This document shows, one piece after another, positions 56,329-64,000 of a stretch of DNA of 64,000 nucleotides. The notes under the pieces are model-generated. The model made no database searches. It was not told the DNA's origin and saw only the letters and a list, made by a program, of their open reading frames with translations. Origin of the DNA: Lutibacter agarilyticus (GTDB lineage: Bacteria > Bacteroidota > Bacteroidia > Flavobacteriales > Flavobacteriaceae). Each line of letters begins with the position of its first letter. Positions within the stretch are counted from its first letter, which is position 1. A program made the translations under genes and the position numbers. The stretch covers positions 1-64,000 of the forward strand of contig NZ_FZNT01000005.1 in NCBI RefSeq assembly GCF_900188235.1. Direction: 5' to 3'.

Positions 56329-57657
56329 TTAGTAGTGAAAATGTTCACTTTCTTTTAAGAAAGGGCTTCCTTTAGCTAATAGAGGTGCTTTAGTTAACGT
56401 AGTAAATACCACGTAAATAAATATTCCTAAGACTAATAATACTGAACTTATCTCTGAAATTCCAATAAACCATTGGTCACCAACAGTAGCAGGCATAATC
56501 ATAACATAAATATCAATGTAGTGCCCTATTAAAATTACAATACCTGTTGTTACAATAAACCAAGGAACACGTTTATAATCGCTATTCATTAATACCAATA
56601 AAGGGAATAAGAAGTTTAACACTAACATTCCTAAGAAAGGTATTTTATAATCATTAAATCTTGTAGCAAAATAAGTAACCTCCTCTGGAATGTTTGCATA
56701 CCAAATTAGCATGAACTGTGAAAACCATAAGTACGTCCAGAATACACTGAATCCGAACATAAATTTAGCTAAATCATGTAAATGACTATTATTTACAAAC
56801 TCTAAATATCCTTTTCCTTTTAAATAGATTGAAACTAATGCAATTGTTGTAATTGCAGAAACAATCATACTTGCAAAAATATACCAACCAAATAAGGTAC
56901 TAAACCAGTGTGGATCTAAACTCATGATCCAATCCCAAGACATCATAGATTCTGTAACTAAGAAGAATACTAAAAATGCAGCTGATGATTTAAATAATTT
57001 ATAGTAATTTTTTAAGTCTGAAGCATTGTCTTGTGCCAATGTTAATTTTCTTGCGTATTGTCTATAAACAATCCATCCTGCAATATAAATTGCTGCTCTA
57101 ATTAAAAAGAAAGGTACATTTAAGTAACCTGCCTTATTTTGAATTAATTCATCGTGCGCTACAACTTCAGGATCCATCCATACAAATAAATGATTTAGGT
57201 GTAACGATGATAATACAAAGAAAACAAACAGTAAAACTCCACCAACAGGTAAATATCCTGTTATTGCTTCCATAACTCTAAATAATACAACTGGCCAACC
57301 TGCTTGTGAAGCGTGTTGAATGGCATAAAAAGCTAAAGTTGCCAATGAAATCATAAAGAAGAAAAACAAGGCTACATATAATGCAGACCAAGGCTTGTTT
57401 TTTAATAAATGTAAAACGTGTTCTGCATGACTATCATCAGAATGTTCAGCATCATGAGCATCAGCAGTAGCGTGTGCATCTGCAATAACTTCATGATTTG
57501 AAGCTTCTGCTCCGTGCGAATCATGACTATCTTGCATCATTACTTTCACATCTTCAACAGTACTTGGTGTAGATAAAAAACCGTAAGCAACACCTAAAAA
57601 GCCAATAATCATTAAGGCAAAAGAAAGTGTTTTTAATTTACTTGAAAAGGTATACAT
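56329..57657 (-). CDS. actF: Alternative complex III membrane subunit ActF
   Basis: 442 residues with about ten membrane helices, related to the NrfD-like subunit ActC. Recognisable segments are PWSALYVALFFFFMISLATLAFYA, ESMMSWDWIMSLDPHWFSTLFGWY and QFMLIWYANIPEEV. Between the first and second helix, residues about 43-82, is a His/Asp/Ala-rich stretch (HDSHGAEASNHEV, then DAEHSDDSHAEH), which could bind metal. It belongs to the quinol:electron-acceptor oxidoreductase that replaces complex III in many Bacteroidota. Confidence 0.93.
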   Translation of the reverse strand: MYTFSSKLKTLSFALMIIGFLGVAYGFLSTPSTVEDVKVMMQDSHDSHGAEASNHEVIADAHATADAHDAEHSDDSHAEHVLHLLKNKPWSALYVALFFFFMISLATLAFYAIQHASQAGWPVVLFRVMEAITGYLPVGGVLLFVFFVLSSLHLNHLFVWMDPEVVAHDELIQNKAGYLNVPFFLIRAAIYIAGWIVYRQYARKLTLAQDNASDLKNYYKLFKSSAAFLVFFLVTESMMSWDWIMSLDPHWFSTLFGWYIFASMIVSAITTIALVSIYLKGKGYLEFVNNSHLHDLAKFMFGFSVFWTYLWFSQFMLIWYANIPEEVTYFATRFNDYKIPFLGMLVLNFLFPLLVLMNSDYKRVPWFIVTTGIVILIGHYIDIYVMIMPATVGDQWFIGISEISSVLLVLGIFIYVVFTTLTKAPLLAKGSPFLKESEHFHY

Positions 57658-57685
57658 ATTTTAAAATTCTATCTTAGTAAAAGTC

Positions 57686-58240
57686 TTATTTTAATAATTC
57701 AGTTCTTAACTGCTCTACATACATGGTAGTTTGCCAACGTTCTTTAGCAGTTAATTGAGATGAGTGAGATCCCATCAAATTTCTACCGTGCATAATTACA
57801 TGGTAAATACTACCTTCAGTAATAGCTCTGTCTTTATAATTAGGTACTCCTAAAAATTTATCACGTTGTACTAAAACACCGTCACCAGCACCAGCTTTTC
57901 CATGGCAAGAAATACAATAGATATCATACATTTTTTTACCATTTGCCAAATTAGCTTCATTCACCTCCAAAGGGTTTTTTGAATTTAATTTTGCATCTTC
58001 ATATCCTTCATTTGAATTAGGATAATCATAAGGTACTTTACCACGAGCTATTGTTCCTTCAGCAGGTAACTGCGTTGTCATACCATTAGCATAATTCGGA
58101 TTTGTTGAATACGTTTCGTAACCAACAGAATGATACATATCAGGCATATATTGATAGTTTGGCTTTGATTTATCTGTCCAACAAGACGATAAAGTCATTA
58201 TAAAAACCAATGCGATTGTAATTTTTAAAATGTTTTTCAT
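57686..58240 (-). CDS. actE: Alternative complex III monohaem cytochrome c subunit ActE
   Basis: 184 residues with a lipoprotein signal (lipobox LSSC, Cys20). One class I haem-binding site is present, YDIYCISCHGKAGAGDG, with the methionine ligand probably in HGRNLMGSHSSQL. It passes electrons from the complex toward the oxidase on the periplasmic side. It is 28 bases after... actF's upstream neighbour in the act order and five bases beyond actD. Confidence 0.93.
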   Translation of the reverse strand: MKNILKITIALVFIMTLSSCWTDKSKPNYQYMPDMYHSVGYETYSTNPNYANGMTTQLPAEGTIARGKVPYDYPNSNEGYEDAKLNSKNPLEVNEANLANGKKMYDIYCISCHGKAGAGDGVLVQRDKFLGVPNYKDRAITEGSIYHVIMHGRNLMGSHSSQLTAKERWQTTMYVEQLRTELLK

Positions 58241-58245
58241 TTTAA

Positions 58246-58770
58246 TTAATGCTTTTCAGTTACTTTAATTTCTACAGTTCCCGTTTTTTCTAAAAATGAA
58301 ACTAATGCAGCTTCATCTCCTTCAACAGCTACTTCCATAACAAACATATCATCAGTAGTTCTTGGGTCTGGGTTTTCAGCTTCTTTAAAAGGCCAAAGTC
58401 TACTACGCATATAAAAAGTAATAACCATTAAATGCGCTGCAAAAAATACACTTAATTCAAACATAATAGGAACAAAGGCAGGCATGTTTAAGAAAAAACT
58501 CATACTTGGTTTACCACCAATATCTTGAGGCCATTGCTCTATCATCATATAATTCATCATCCAAACGGCGAAAGAAAAACCAACACACCCATACATAAAA
58601 GCTGTAATTGCTAATCTTGTACCTTTTAATCCCATAGCTTTATCTAAACCATGAACAGGAAATGGTGTATACACTTCTTCAATATGATGATTGGCTGCAC
58701 GTGTTTCTTTTACGGCATCCATTAGGATATCATCATCGTTATACATTGCTTGTACTACTTTATTACTCAT
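58246..58770 (-). CDS. actD: Alternative complex III subunit ActD (DUF3341)
   Basis: 174 residues. The DUF3341 pattern includes HIEEVYTPFPVHGLDKAMGLKGTRLAITAFMYG, two membrane helices (about 55-75 and 95-120) and a C-terminal cytoplasmic domain (DDMFVMEVAVEGDEAALVSFLEKTGTVEI). It is a structural membrane subunit without cofactors. Its start overlaps the actC stop by eight bases. Confidence 0.92.
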   Translation of the reverse strand: MSNKVVQAMYNDDDILMDAVKETRAANHHIEEVYTPFPVHGLDKAMGLKGTRLAITAFMYGCVGFSFAVWMMNYMMIEQWPQDIGGKPSMSFFLNMPAFVPIMFELSVFFAAHLMVITFYMRSRLWPFKEAENPDPRTTDDMFVMEVAVEGDEAALVSFLEKTGTVEIKVTEKH

Positions 58771-60154
58771 GATTTCCGTCTCTTAATTTTTTAAAATTTT
58801 CTCCTGATGACTTCAAAATAGATTTCACCTCTGCTTGTGCTATTACAGGGAATGTTCTTGCATATAATAAGAATAATACAAAGAAAAATCCGATGGTTCC
58901 AACATAAATACCTATATCAACAAATGTAGGTGAGAACATAGTCCAAGATGATGGTAAATAATCTCTATGTAATGAAGTTACAATAATTACAAATCTTTCA
59001 AACCACATTCCAATGTTTACTACAATTGAAATTATGAAAGAGAAGGTAATACTTTGTCTTAATTTTTTAGACCACATAAATTGTGGAGAGAATACATTAC
59101 AACTCATCATTAACAAATACGCCCACCAATAAGGACCAGTTGCCCTATTTAAGAATGCGTATTGTTCATATTCAACACCTGAATACCAAGCGATGAATAA
59201 CTCTGTAATATAAGCACAACCAACAATAGAACCTGTAATCATAATTACAATGTTCATTAATTCTATGTGTTGTTTTGTAATATAAGCTTCTAAGTTAGAA
59301 ACTTTTCTCATAATAATTAACAAGGTGTTTACCATTGCAAATCCTGAGAATACCGCTCCTGCCACAAAGTAAGGAGGGAAAATTGTTGTATGCCATCCTG
59401 GAATAACCGATGTAGCAAAATCAAAAGATACAATTGTATGTACTGAAAGTACTAAAGGTGTAGCTAAACCAGCTAACACTAAAGATACCTCTTCAAAACG
59501 TTGCCAATCTTTTGCTCTACCTGTCCAACCAAAACTTAGTAAACTATAAATTTTCTTTTGAAAAGGTTTTACAGCTCTATCACGTAACATTGCAAAATCA
59601 GGTAATAAACCAGTCCACCAGAAAACTAATGATACCGATAAATAAGTAGAAATTGCAAAAACGTCCCATAATAATGGTGAATTAAAGTTTGTCCAAAGTG
59701 AACCAAATTGATTTGGAATAGGTAATACAAAGTGAGCATCCCAAACACGCCCCATGTGAATAACTGGAAACAAACCTGCTTGAACTACAGAGAAAATTGT
59801 CATTGCTTCCGCAGAACGGTTGATACCCATTCTCCATTTTTGACGGAATAATAAAAGTACTGCTGAAATTAATGTACCGGCGTGACCAATACCTACCCAC
59901 CATACAAAGTTGGTAATATCCCAGGCCCAACCTACGGTTTTATTTAATCCCCAAACTCCAATTCCTGTTCCAATGGTGTAAATAATTGACCCTAGTCCCC
60001 AAAGGAAAGCTACAAGTGCTATTGTAAAAGCGGTCCACCATAATTTATTTGCTTTACCTTCAACAGGAGCTGCTACCTCTACAGTAATGTCATGGTAGCT
60101 TTTATCTCCAACAATTAAGGGTCTTCTAATAGGTGCTTCGTAATGAGACGACAT
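58763..60154 (-). CDS. actC: Alternative complex III NrfD-like subunit ActC
   Basis: 463 residues with ten membrane helices. It opens with SSHYEAPIRRPLIVGDKSYHDITVEV and has WDITNFVWWVGIGHAGTLISAVLLLFRQKWR and IGMWFERFVIIVTSLHRDYLPSSW, standard for this NrfD/PsrC-type quinol-binding subunit. It probably holds the menaquinol oxidation site and couples to ActB. It lies 36 bases after actB. Confidence 0.95.
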   Translation of the reverse strand: MSSHYEAPIRRPLIVGDKSYHDITVEVAAPVEGKANKLWWTAFTIALVAFLWGLGSIIYTIGTGIGVWGLNKTVGWAWDITNFVWWVGIGHAGTLISAVLLLFRQKWRMGINRSAEAMTIFSVVQAGLFPVIHMGRVWDAHFVLPIPNQFGSLWTNFNSPLLWDVFAISTYLSVSLVFWWTGLLPDFAMLRDRAVKPFQKKIYSLLSFGWTGRAKDWQRFEEVSLVLAGLATPLVLSVHTIVSFDFATSVIPGWHTTIFPPYFVAGAVFSGFAMVNTLLIIMRKVSNLEAYITKQHIELMNIVIMITGSIVGCAYITELFIAWYSGVEYEQYAFLNRATGPYWWAYLLMMSCNVFSPQFMWSKKLRQSITFSFIISIVVNIGMWFERFVIIVTSLHRDYLPSSWTMFSPTFVDIGIYVGTIGFFFVLFLLYARTFPVIAQAEVKSILKSSGENFKKLRDGNHE

Positions 60155-60190
60155 AATTCTTATTTAATTATTATCTATTAATATTATTAT

Positions 60191-63100
60191 TTATGCTTCT
60201 TGAGTATTTCTAACTTTTACGTGGTAAACTACGTTAGGTTTTGTTCCAACGTGTTCTAGTAAATGATAGGCTCTCTTATCTTCAGTTAAACTTGCTACAG
60301 TATCTTCTTTATGATTAATATCTCCAAATACCATTGCTCCAGTACTACAAGCATTAGAACAAGCTGTTTCAAACTCATTTGTATTTACTGGTCTTCCTTC
60401 TTTTTTAGCTTTTAAAATAGTTGCCTGTGTCATTTGAATACACATTGAACATTTCTCCATTACACCACGTGAACGAACAGTTACGTCTGGGTTTAATACC
60501 ATTCTACCTAAATCATCATTCATATAGTAATCAAACTCACTATTTTCAGGATATTTAAACCAGTTGAATCTACGTACTTTGTAAGGACAGTTATTTGCAC
60601 AATAACGAGTACCAACACAACGATTGTAAGCCATTTGATTTTGACCTTGACGACCGTGAGAAGTTGCTGCAACCGGACAAACTGTTTCACAAGGTGCGTG
60701 ATTACAGTGTTGACACATAACTGGTTGAAAAGCTACTGAAGGGTTTTCAGAAGGGTCTTCTAATTCAGCCATAGTATCTTTATACCCCATAACACCTGTA
60801 CCTGCTTCTTTTTTCTCATTATCAGCAGCAAAATCCTCTTCATGAGAATAATATCTATCAATACGCAACCAGTGCATATCTCTTGATTTTCTTATTTCTT
60901 GTTTACCAACAACTGGAACATTATTTTCAGCGTGACAAGCAATTACACAAGCACCACAACCGGTACAAGCATTCAAGTCTATAGATAAATTAAAGTGATG
61001 TCCAATAGATCTATCAAAAGATTCCCAAAGGTCTACTGAAGTCGCTTCAACTTCTTTGTGATCCATTGAAACCATAGGAACTTTATTCCACTCTTTTGAA
61101 TCTTTTGAATTAAAATCTTCTAAAGTAGTTTCTTTGATAATATCACCTCTACCCATTAATGTATTATGCAACTGCACACAAGCAAACTCGTGAACACCTC
61201 CAACAACTTTTACAGAAACTTCTGTTTGCGTAGTATTGAAATCTTTATAAAATTTAAAAGCATTCTTTCCTGTTTGCATTTCTTCTTTTAAACCTTGTGT
61301 ACGTCCGTAACCAACTGACAATCCTAAAGAACCTTTAGCTTGGCCCGGTTGAATTAATACTGGTAAAACTTCAGAAACTCCATTTACAGTTAACTCAACT
61401 AAACTTCCGTTTAAAGCTCCGTTTGCAACATTCTCATTCATTACCCCAAGTTCTGCAGCATCAGCTTTAGACATTGTTAAGTAATTATCCCAAGAAGTTC
61501 TTGAAATTGGGTCAGGAAACTCTTGTAACCAAGGGTTGTTAGCCATTTGACCGTCACCCATACCTGTTTTGATATATAATGACAGTTCTAAATCGCCCGT
61601 TTTAGGAATTTCCATTCCTTTCATTACTGTACTGAAATCAAAAGTTGACTCAGCTTCTTCTACTACTTCAGTAGTAAAAATACCATCGTGTAAAGCTTGA
61701 TTCCAAGAAGTACCATTTAATACTTCAGCAGTCCAAAATTCTTTGATAAAGTCATAGTAAGAAGCAGTACTTCCTGTCCAAGTTAACAAAGTATCTTGAA
61801 ATTGACGTGTATCAAATAATGGTTTAATTGTTGGTTGCATTAAGCTGTAATGTCCCTTTTTAATAACAACATCTCCCCAAGACTCTAAATAATGAGGTGT
61901 AGCTAATGCATATTGAACAGCGTTTGCTGTTTCATTATCTTGCATTGAAAATGCAACAGATAATTTCACTTTTTTCAATCCTTCAACAAATTCAGTTGAA
62001 TTTGGTAAAGAGTACACAGGATTAGCATTGTTAATAATAACAGCTCCAATTTTACCTGCATTCATATCTGTTATTAATTGCTTTACAGTAGCATCATTAC
62101 CATGTCTAACATTTTTAGTAGCAACCGTATCAATTACTTCACTGTTTAACAATTTATTAATTGCTAAAGCTAATAATTGTGCCTTTTCATCTTGAATACC
62201 AGTAACAACAACGGCCTTACTTCCTGCTTCTTGAAGCTTCTTGGCTGCAATGTCAATAGCTTGAGTTAAAGGAGTAAATTCCATAGTAACTGCGCCACCA
62301 CTTAATACTGAATACAATCTTGCTAATGCAGTAATTTGCTTTGATGGTTTTACCATAACACGCTTATCAGCATTTGCTCCAGACAATGTCATGTTAGATT
62401 CAATATGCATATGGTATGACATTTTCCCTTTACTTGGAACACGTCCTTTTGCATACCCCGCGTCAAAGCCTCCACCTTGCCAATCTCCTAAGAAATCTGC
62501 ACCAATAGAAACAATTGCTTCTGCTTTTTCAAAATTATAATCTGGTAAAGCTCTAAATCCGTAAGCAGTTTCAAAAGCATCTAATGCAGCTGATTCTGAA
62601 ACAGCATCGTAAACTACGTGACTTACATTTCCAAATGTTTCACTAAATTGATTTACTATTTTTTTAGTTGAAGGACTAGCACAAGTACCTGTTAATATAG
62701 CAATTGGTAAACCAGCAGTTTTTACATCATTTAATTTTGCTATAATTTCTTCATTTGCCTTATCCCAAGATGTAGCTTCTCCGTTTGCTTTTGGTCCTTT
62801 TAACCTTAAACTATCGTATAAAGAAAGTACCGAAGCTTGCACACGTGCATTTGTACTTCCGTTAGCTTCTTTATTAGGTTCAATTTTAATTGGACGTCCT
62901 TCTCTTACTTTAACTAATATATTTGCAAAATCAAAACCATCAGCCATTGTTGTTGCGTAATATTCTGCAACACCAGGAATAATATCATCTGGCTTAATTA
63001 CATAAGGAATTGATTTTACCACCGGACCTTCACAAGCAGCTAATGAAGCAGCTGCCGTTGTAAATCCAACATACTTTAAAAAGTCTCTACGTGTAGTTGA

Positions 63101-63244
63101 TGAAGCCTCTAGATTTTCTTTATCACCTAAAAAATCATCTGTTGGAATTTCTTCAACAAACTCGTTATTTTTTAACGTATCAACAACCAAGCTATTCTCT
63201 TTAAGCTCTTCAACACTTTTCCAGTATTTTTTGTTTGATGCCAT
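60191..63244 (-). CDS. actB: Alternative complex III iron-sulfur/molybdopterin-oxidoreductase-like subunit ActB
   Basis: 1017 residues. A twin-arginine signal (TTRRDFLKYVGFTTAAA) begins near residue 50. A molybdopterin-oxidoreductase-like region follows, in which the cofactor is absent in characterised homologues. A C-terminal ferredoxin region has four cysteine clusters: CTGCGACVIACHAENN, CQHCNHAPCETVCP, CANNCPYKVRRFNW and CSMCIQMTQ with CSNACSTGAM. It conducts electrons from ActC to ActA haems. Length and motifs are normal for Bacteroidota. Confidence 0.96.
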   Translation of the reverse strand: MASNKKYWKSVEELKENSLVVDTLKNNEFVEEIPTDDFLGDKENLEASSTTRRDFLKYVGFTTAAASLAACEGPVVKSIPYVIKPDDIIPGVAEYYATTMADGFDFANILVKVREGRPIKIEPNKEANGSTNARVQASVLSLYDSLRLKGPKANGEATSWDKANEEIIAKLNDVKTAGLPIAILTGTCASPSTKKIVNQFSETFGNVSHVVYDAVSESAALDAFETAYGFRALPDYNFEKAEAIVSIGADFLGDWQGGGFDAGYAKGRVPSKGKMSYHMHIESNMTLSGANADKRVMVKPSKQITALARLYSVLSGGAVTMEFTPLTQAIDIAAKKLQEAGSKAVVVTGIQDEKAQLLALAINKLLNSEVIDTVATKNVRHGNDATVKQLITDMNAGKIGAVIINNANPVYSLPNSTEFVEGLKKVKLSVAFSMQDNETANAVQYALATPHYLESWGDVVIKKGHYSLMQPTIKPLFDTRQFQDTLLTWTGSTASYYDFIKEFWTAEVLNGTSWNQALHDGIFTTEVVEEAESTFDFSTVMKGMEIPKTGDLELSLYIKTGMGDGQMANNPWLQEFPDPISRTSWDNYLTMSKADAAELGVMNENVANGALNGSLVELTVNGVSEVLPVLIQPGQAKGSLGLSVGYGRTQGLKEEMQTGKNAFKFYKDFNTTQTEVSVKVVGGVHEFACVQLHNTLMGRGDIIKETTLEDFNSKDSKEWNKVPMVSMDHKEVEATSVDLWESFDRSIGHHFNLSIDLNACTGCGACVIACHAENNVPVVGKQEIRKSRDMHWLRIDRYYSHEEDFAADNEKKEAGTGVMGYKDTMAELEDPSENPSVAFQPVMCQHCNHAPCETVCPVAATSHGRQGQNQMAYNRCVGTRYCANNCPYKVRRFNWFKYPENSEFDYYMNDDLGRMVLNPDVTVRSRGVMEKCSMCIQMTQATILKAKKEGRPVNTNEFETACSNACSTGAMVFGDINHKEDTVASLTEDKRAYHLLEHVGTKPNVVYHVKVRNTQEA

Positions 63245-63276
63245 TTTATATCTTGTTATTTACTTCGTAATTAATA

Positions 63277-64000
63277 TTAATAGTGACATTTACCACATTC
63301 TAAACCTCCCATTTGAGCCTCAGTCACCTTTTCTACACCGTATTTTTTAGCTAATTGATCGTGAATATTTTTGTAATATCCATTTTCAGTCATATCAACT
63401 TCTGTTTCTCTATGGCAAGTAATACACCAATCCATTGTTAATGGAGAATATTGGTATACTTCATGCATTTCTTCTACAGGACCGTGACATTTTTGACAAG
63501 CTACTCCTGCCACTGTAACGTGTTGTGAGTGATTGTAATAAGCAAAATCAGCTAAATTATGAATACGAACCCACTCTATTGGTTTTTGTTCATACCCTTC
63601 AATGTATTGCACATTTTCTTTATCCCAACCTACTGCGTCGTAAATTTTTTGAATCTCGTTATCTAAATCTTCTTTAGAATAATCTCCAAATAATTCGCCG
63701 TTATATTCTGAAATTGATTTATGACAGTTCATACAAACATTTGCTGTTGGTATTCCTGAAGTTTTACTGTGTTTTGCCGAAGAGTGACAGTATTGACAAT
63801 CAATTTTATTATCACCTGCGTGCACTGTGTGAGAAAAAGCTATTGGCTGAATTGGCTGATAACCTTCATTTAAATCTACTTGCATTAACCATCCAAACAA
63901 TAACCATGCTCCTCCAACTACACAAAATATCACGAATAAGAAACGTAAGAAAGGATTGAAAATAATTGATTTCAACATGCTTGGCTCTTGCTCTTCACCT
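63277..64000 (-). CDS. actA: Alternative complex III multihaem cytochrome ActA (partial, runs off the right edge)
   Basis: The visible part holds a membrane anchor (FLRFLFVIFCVVGGAWLLFGWLMQV) and five CxxCH haem sites: CQYCHSS, CMNCHKS, CQKCHGP, CITCHRE and CGKCHY. An ATG at 63978 is in frame, but the frame stays open to the window end (reading GEEQEPS before it). In Flavobacteriaceae this subunit commonly carries an extra N-terminal cytochrome domain, so the true start is probably outside the window. It is the first gene of the act operon and the electron-exit subunit. Confidence 0.93.
   Translation of the reverse strand, partial: GEEQEPSMLKSIIFNPFLRFLFVIFCVVGGAWLLFGWLMQVDLNEGYQPIQPIAFSHTVHAGDNKIDCQYCHSSAKHSKTSGIPTANVCMNCHKSISEYNGELFGDYSKEDLDNEIQKIYDAVGWDKENVQYIEGYEQKPIEWVRIHNLADFAYYNHSQHVTVAGVACQKCHGPVEEMHEVYQYSPLTMDWCITCHRETEVDMTENGYYKNIHDQLAKKYGVEKVTEAQMGGLECGKCHY

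Overview
The window looks like a chromosome segment of a marine member of the Flavobacteriaceae (Bacteroidota). Base composition is AT-rich. There is a SusC/SusD pair with a hybrid two-component regulator, type IX secretion (T9SS) C-terminal sorting domains, an IntDOT-type integrase with an RteC-like protein, and an alternative complex III (Act) cluster upstream of a caa3/aa3-type oxidase.

Region 1 (about 0.6-31.4 kb) is a large polysaccharide utilisation locus (PUL). A divergent HTCS regulator (634-4767) faces a rightward operon: SusC, SusD, a PKD-like surface lipoprotein, GH31, GH27, an S1 sulfatase and GH29. A bidirectional terminator near 17 kb separates this from a leftward eight-gene unit (29627 to 17062). 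That unit holds two GH49-like beta-helix proteins, two copies of an unrecognised TIM-barrel-like enzyme, a sulfatase, two SASA-type esterases and one SGNH esterase. Two paired secreted beta-sandwich proteins lie upstream of it. The gene set points to a sulfated, O-acetylated glycan with alpha-galactose and/or alpha-fucose; the exact glycan cannot be read from sequence. The GH49-like and beta-sandwich paralogue pairs each have one member with a T9SS sorting domain and one without. This suggests one copy for the cell surface and one for the periplasm.

Region 2 (about 32-36.6 kb) is a small integrative-element remnant at the 3' end of a tRNA-Ala(GGC) gene. It has an IntDOT-like integrase, an N-terminally shortened RteC, an excisionase-like HTH protein, a replication-type winged-helix protein and a P-loop ATPase. 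No relaxase or conjugation genes are visible.

Region 3 (about 37-42.4 kb) holds a glycine-zipper protein plus an NTF2-like lipoprotein, and a third sulfatase transcribed the other way. A decayed IS982-family element lies between them. The two outward-facing promoters share a nearly identical 24-bp box at exactly the same distance from an identical 11-bp core, so they are probably co-regulated, perhaps by the nearby AraC-family protein.

Region 4 (about 42.5-52.3 kb) is a sulfur and microaerobic respiration module: a broken sulfide:quinone reductase-like gene, a DUF2892 protein, cytochrome bd (cydAB), a CopZ-like protein, a DUF3365 haem protein, a rhodanese lipoprotein, a CstB-like persulfide dioxygenase/rhodanese fusion and two SulP transporters. 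Four CRP/FNR-type palindromes with a 4-bp spacer sit in front of its transcription units. A separate perfect palindrome precedes cydA.

Region 5 (about 52.3-64 kb) is core genome: ruvB, cytochrome oxidase subunits I and II, and actFEDCBA, all leftward. actA runs off the right edge.
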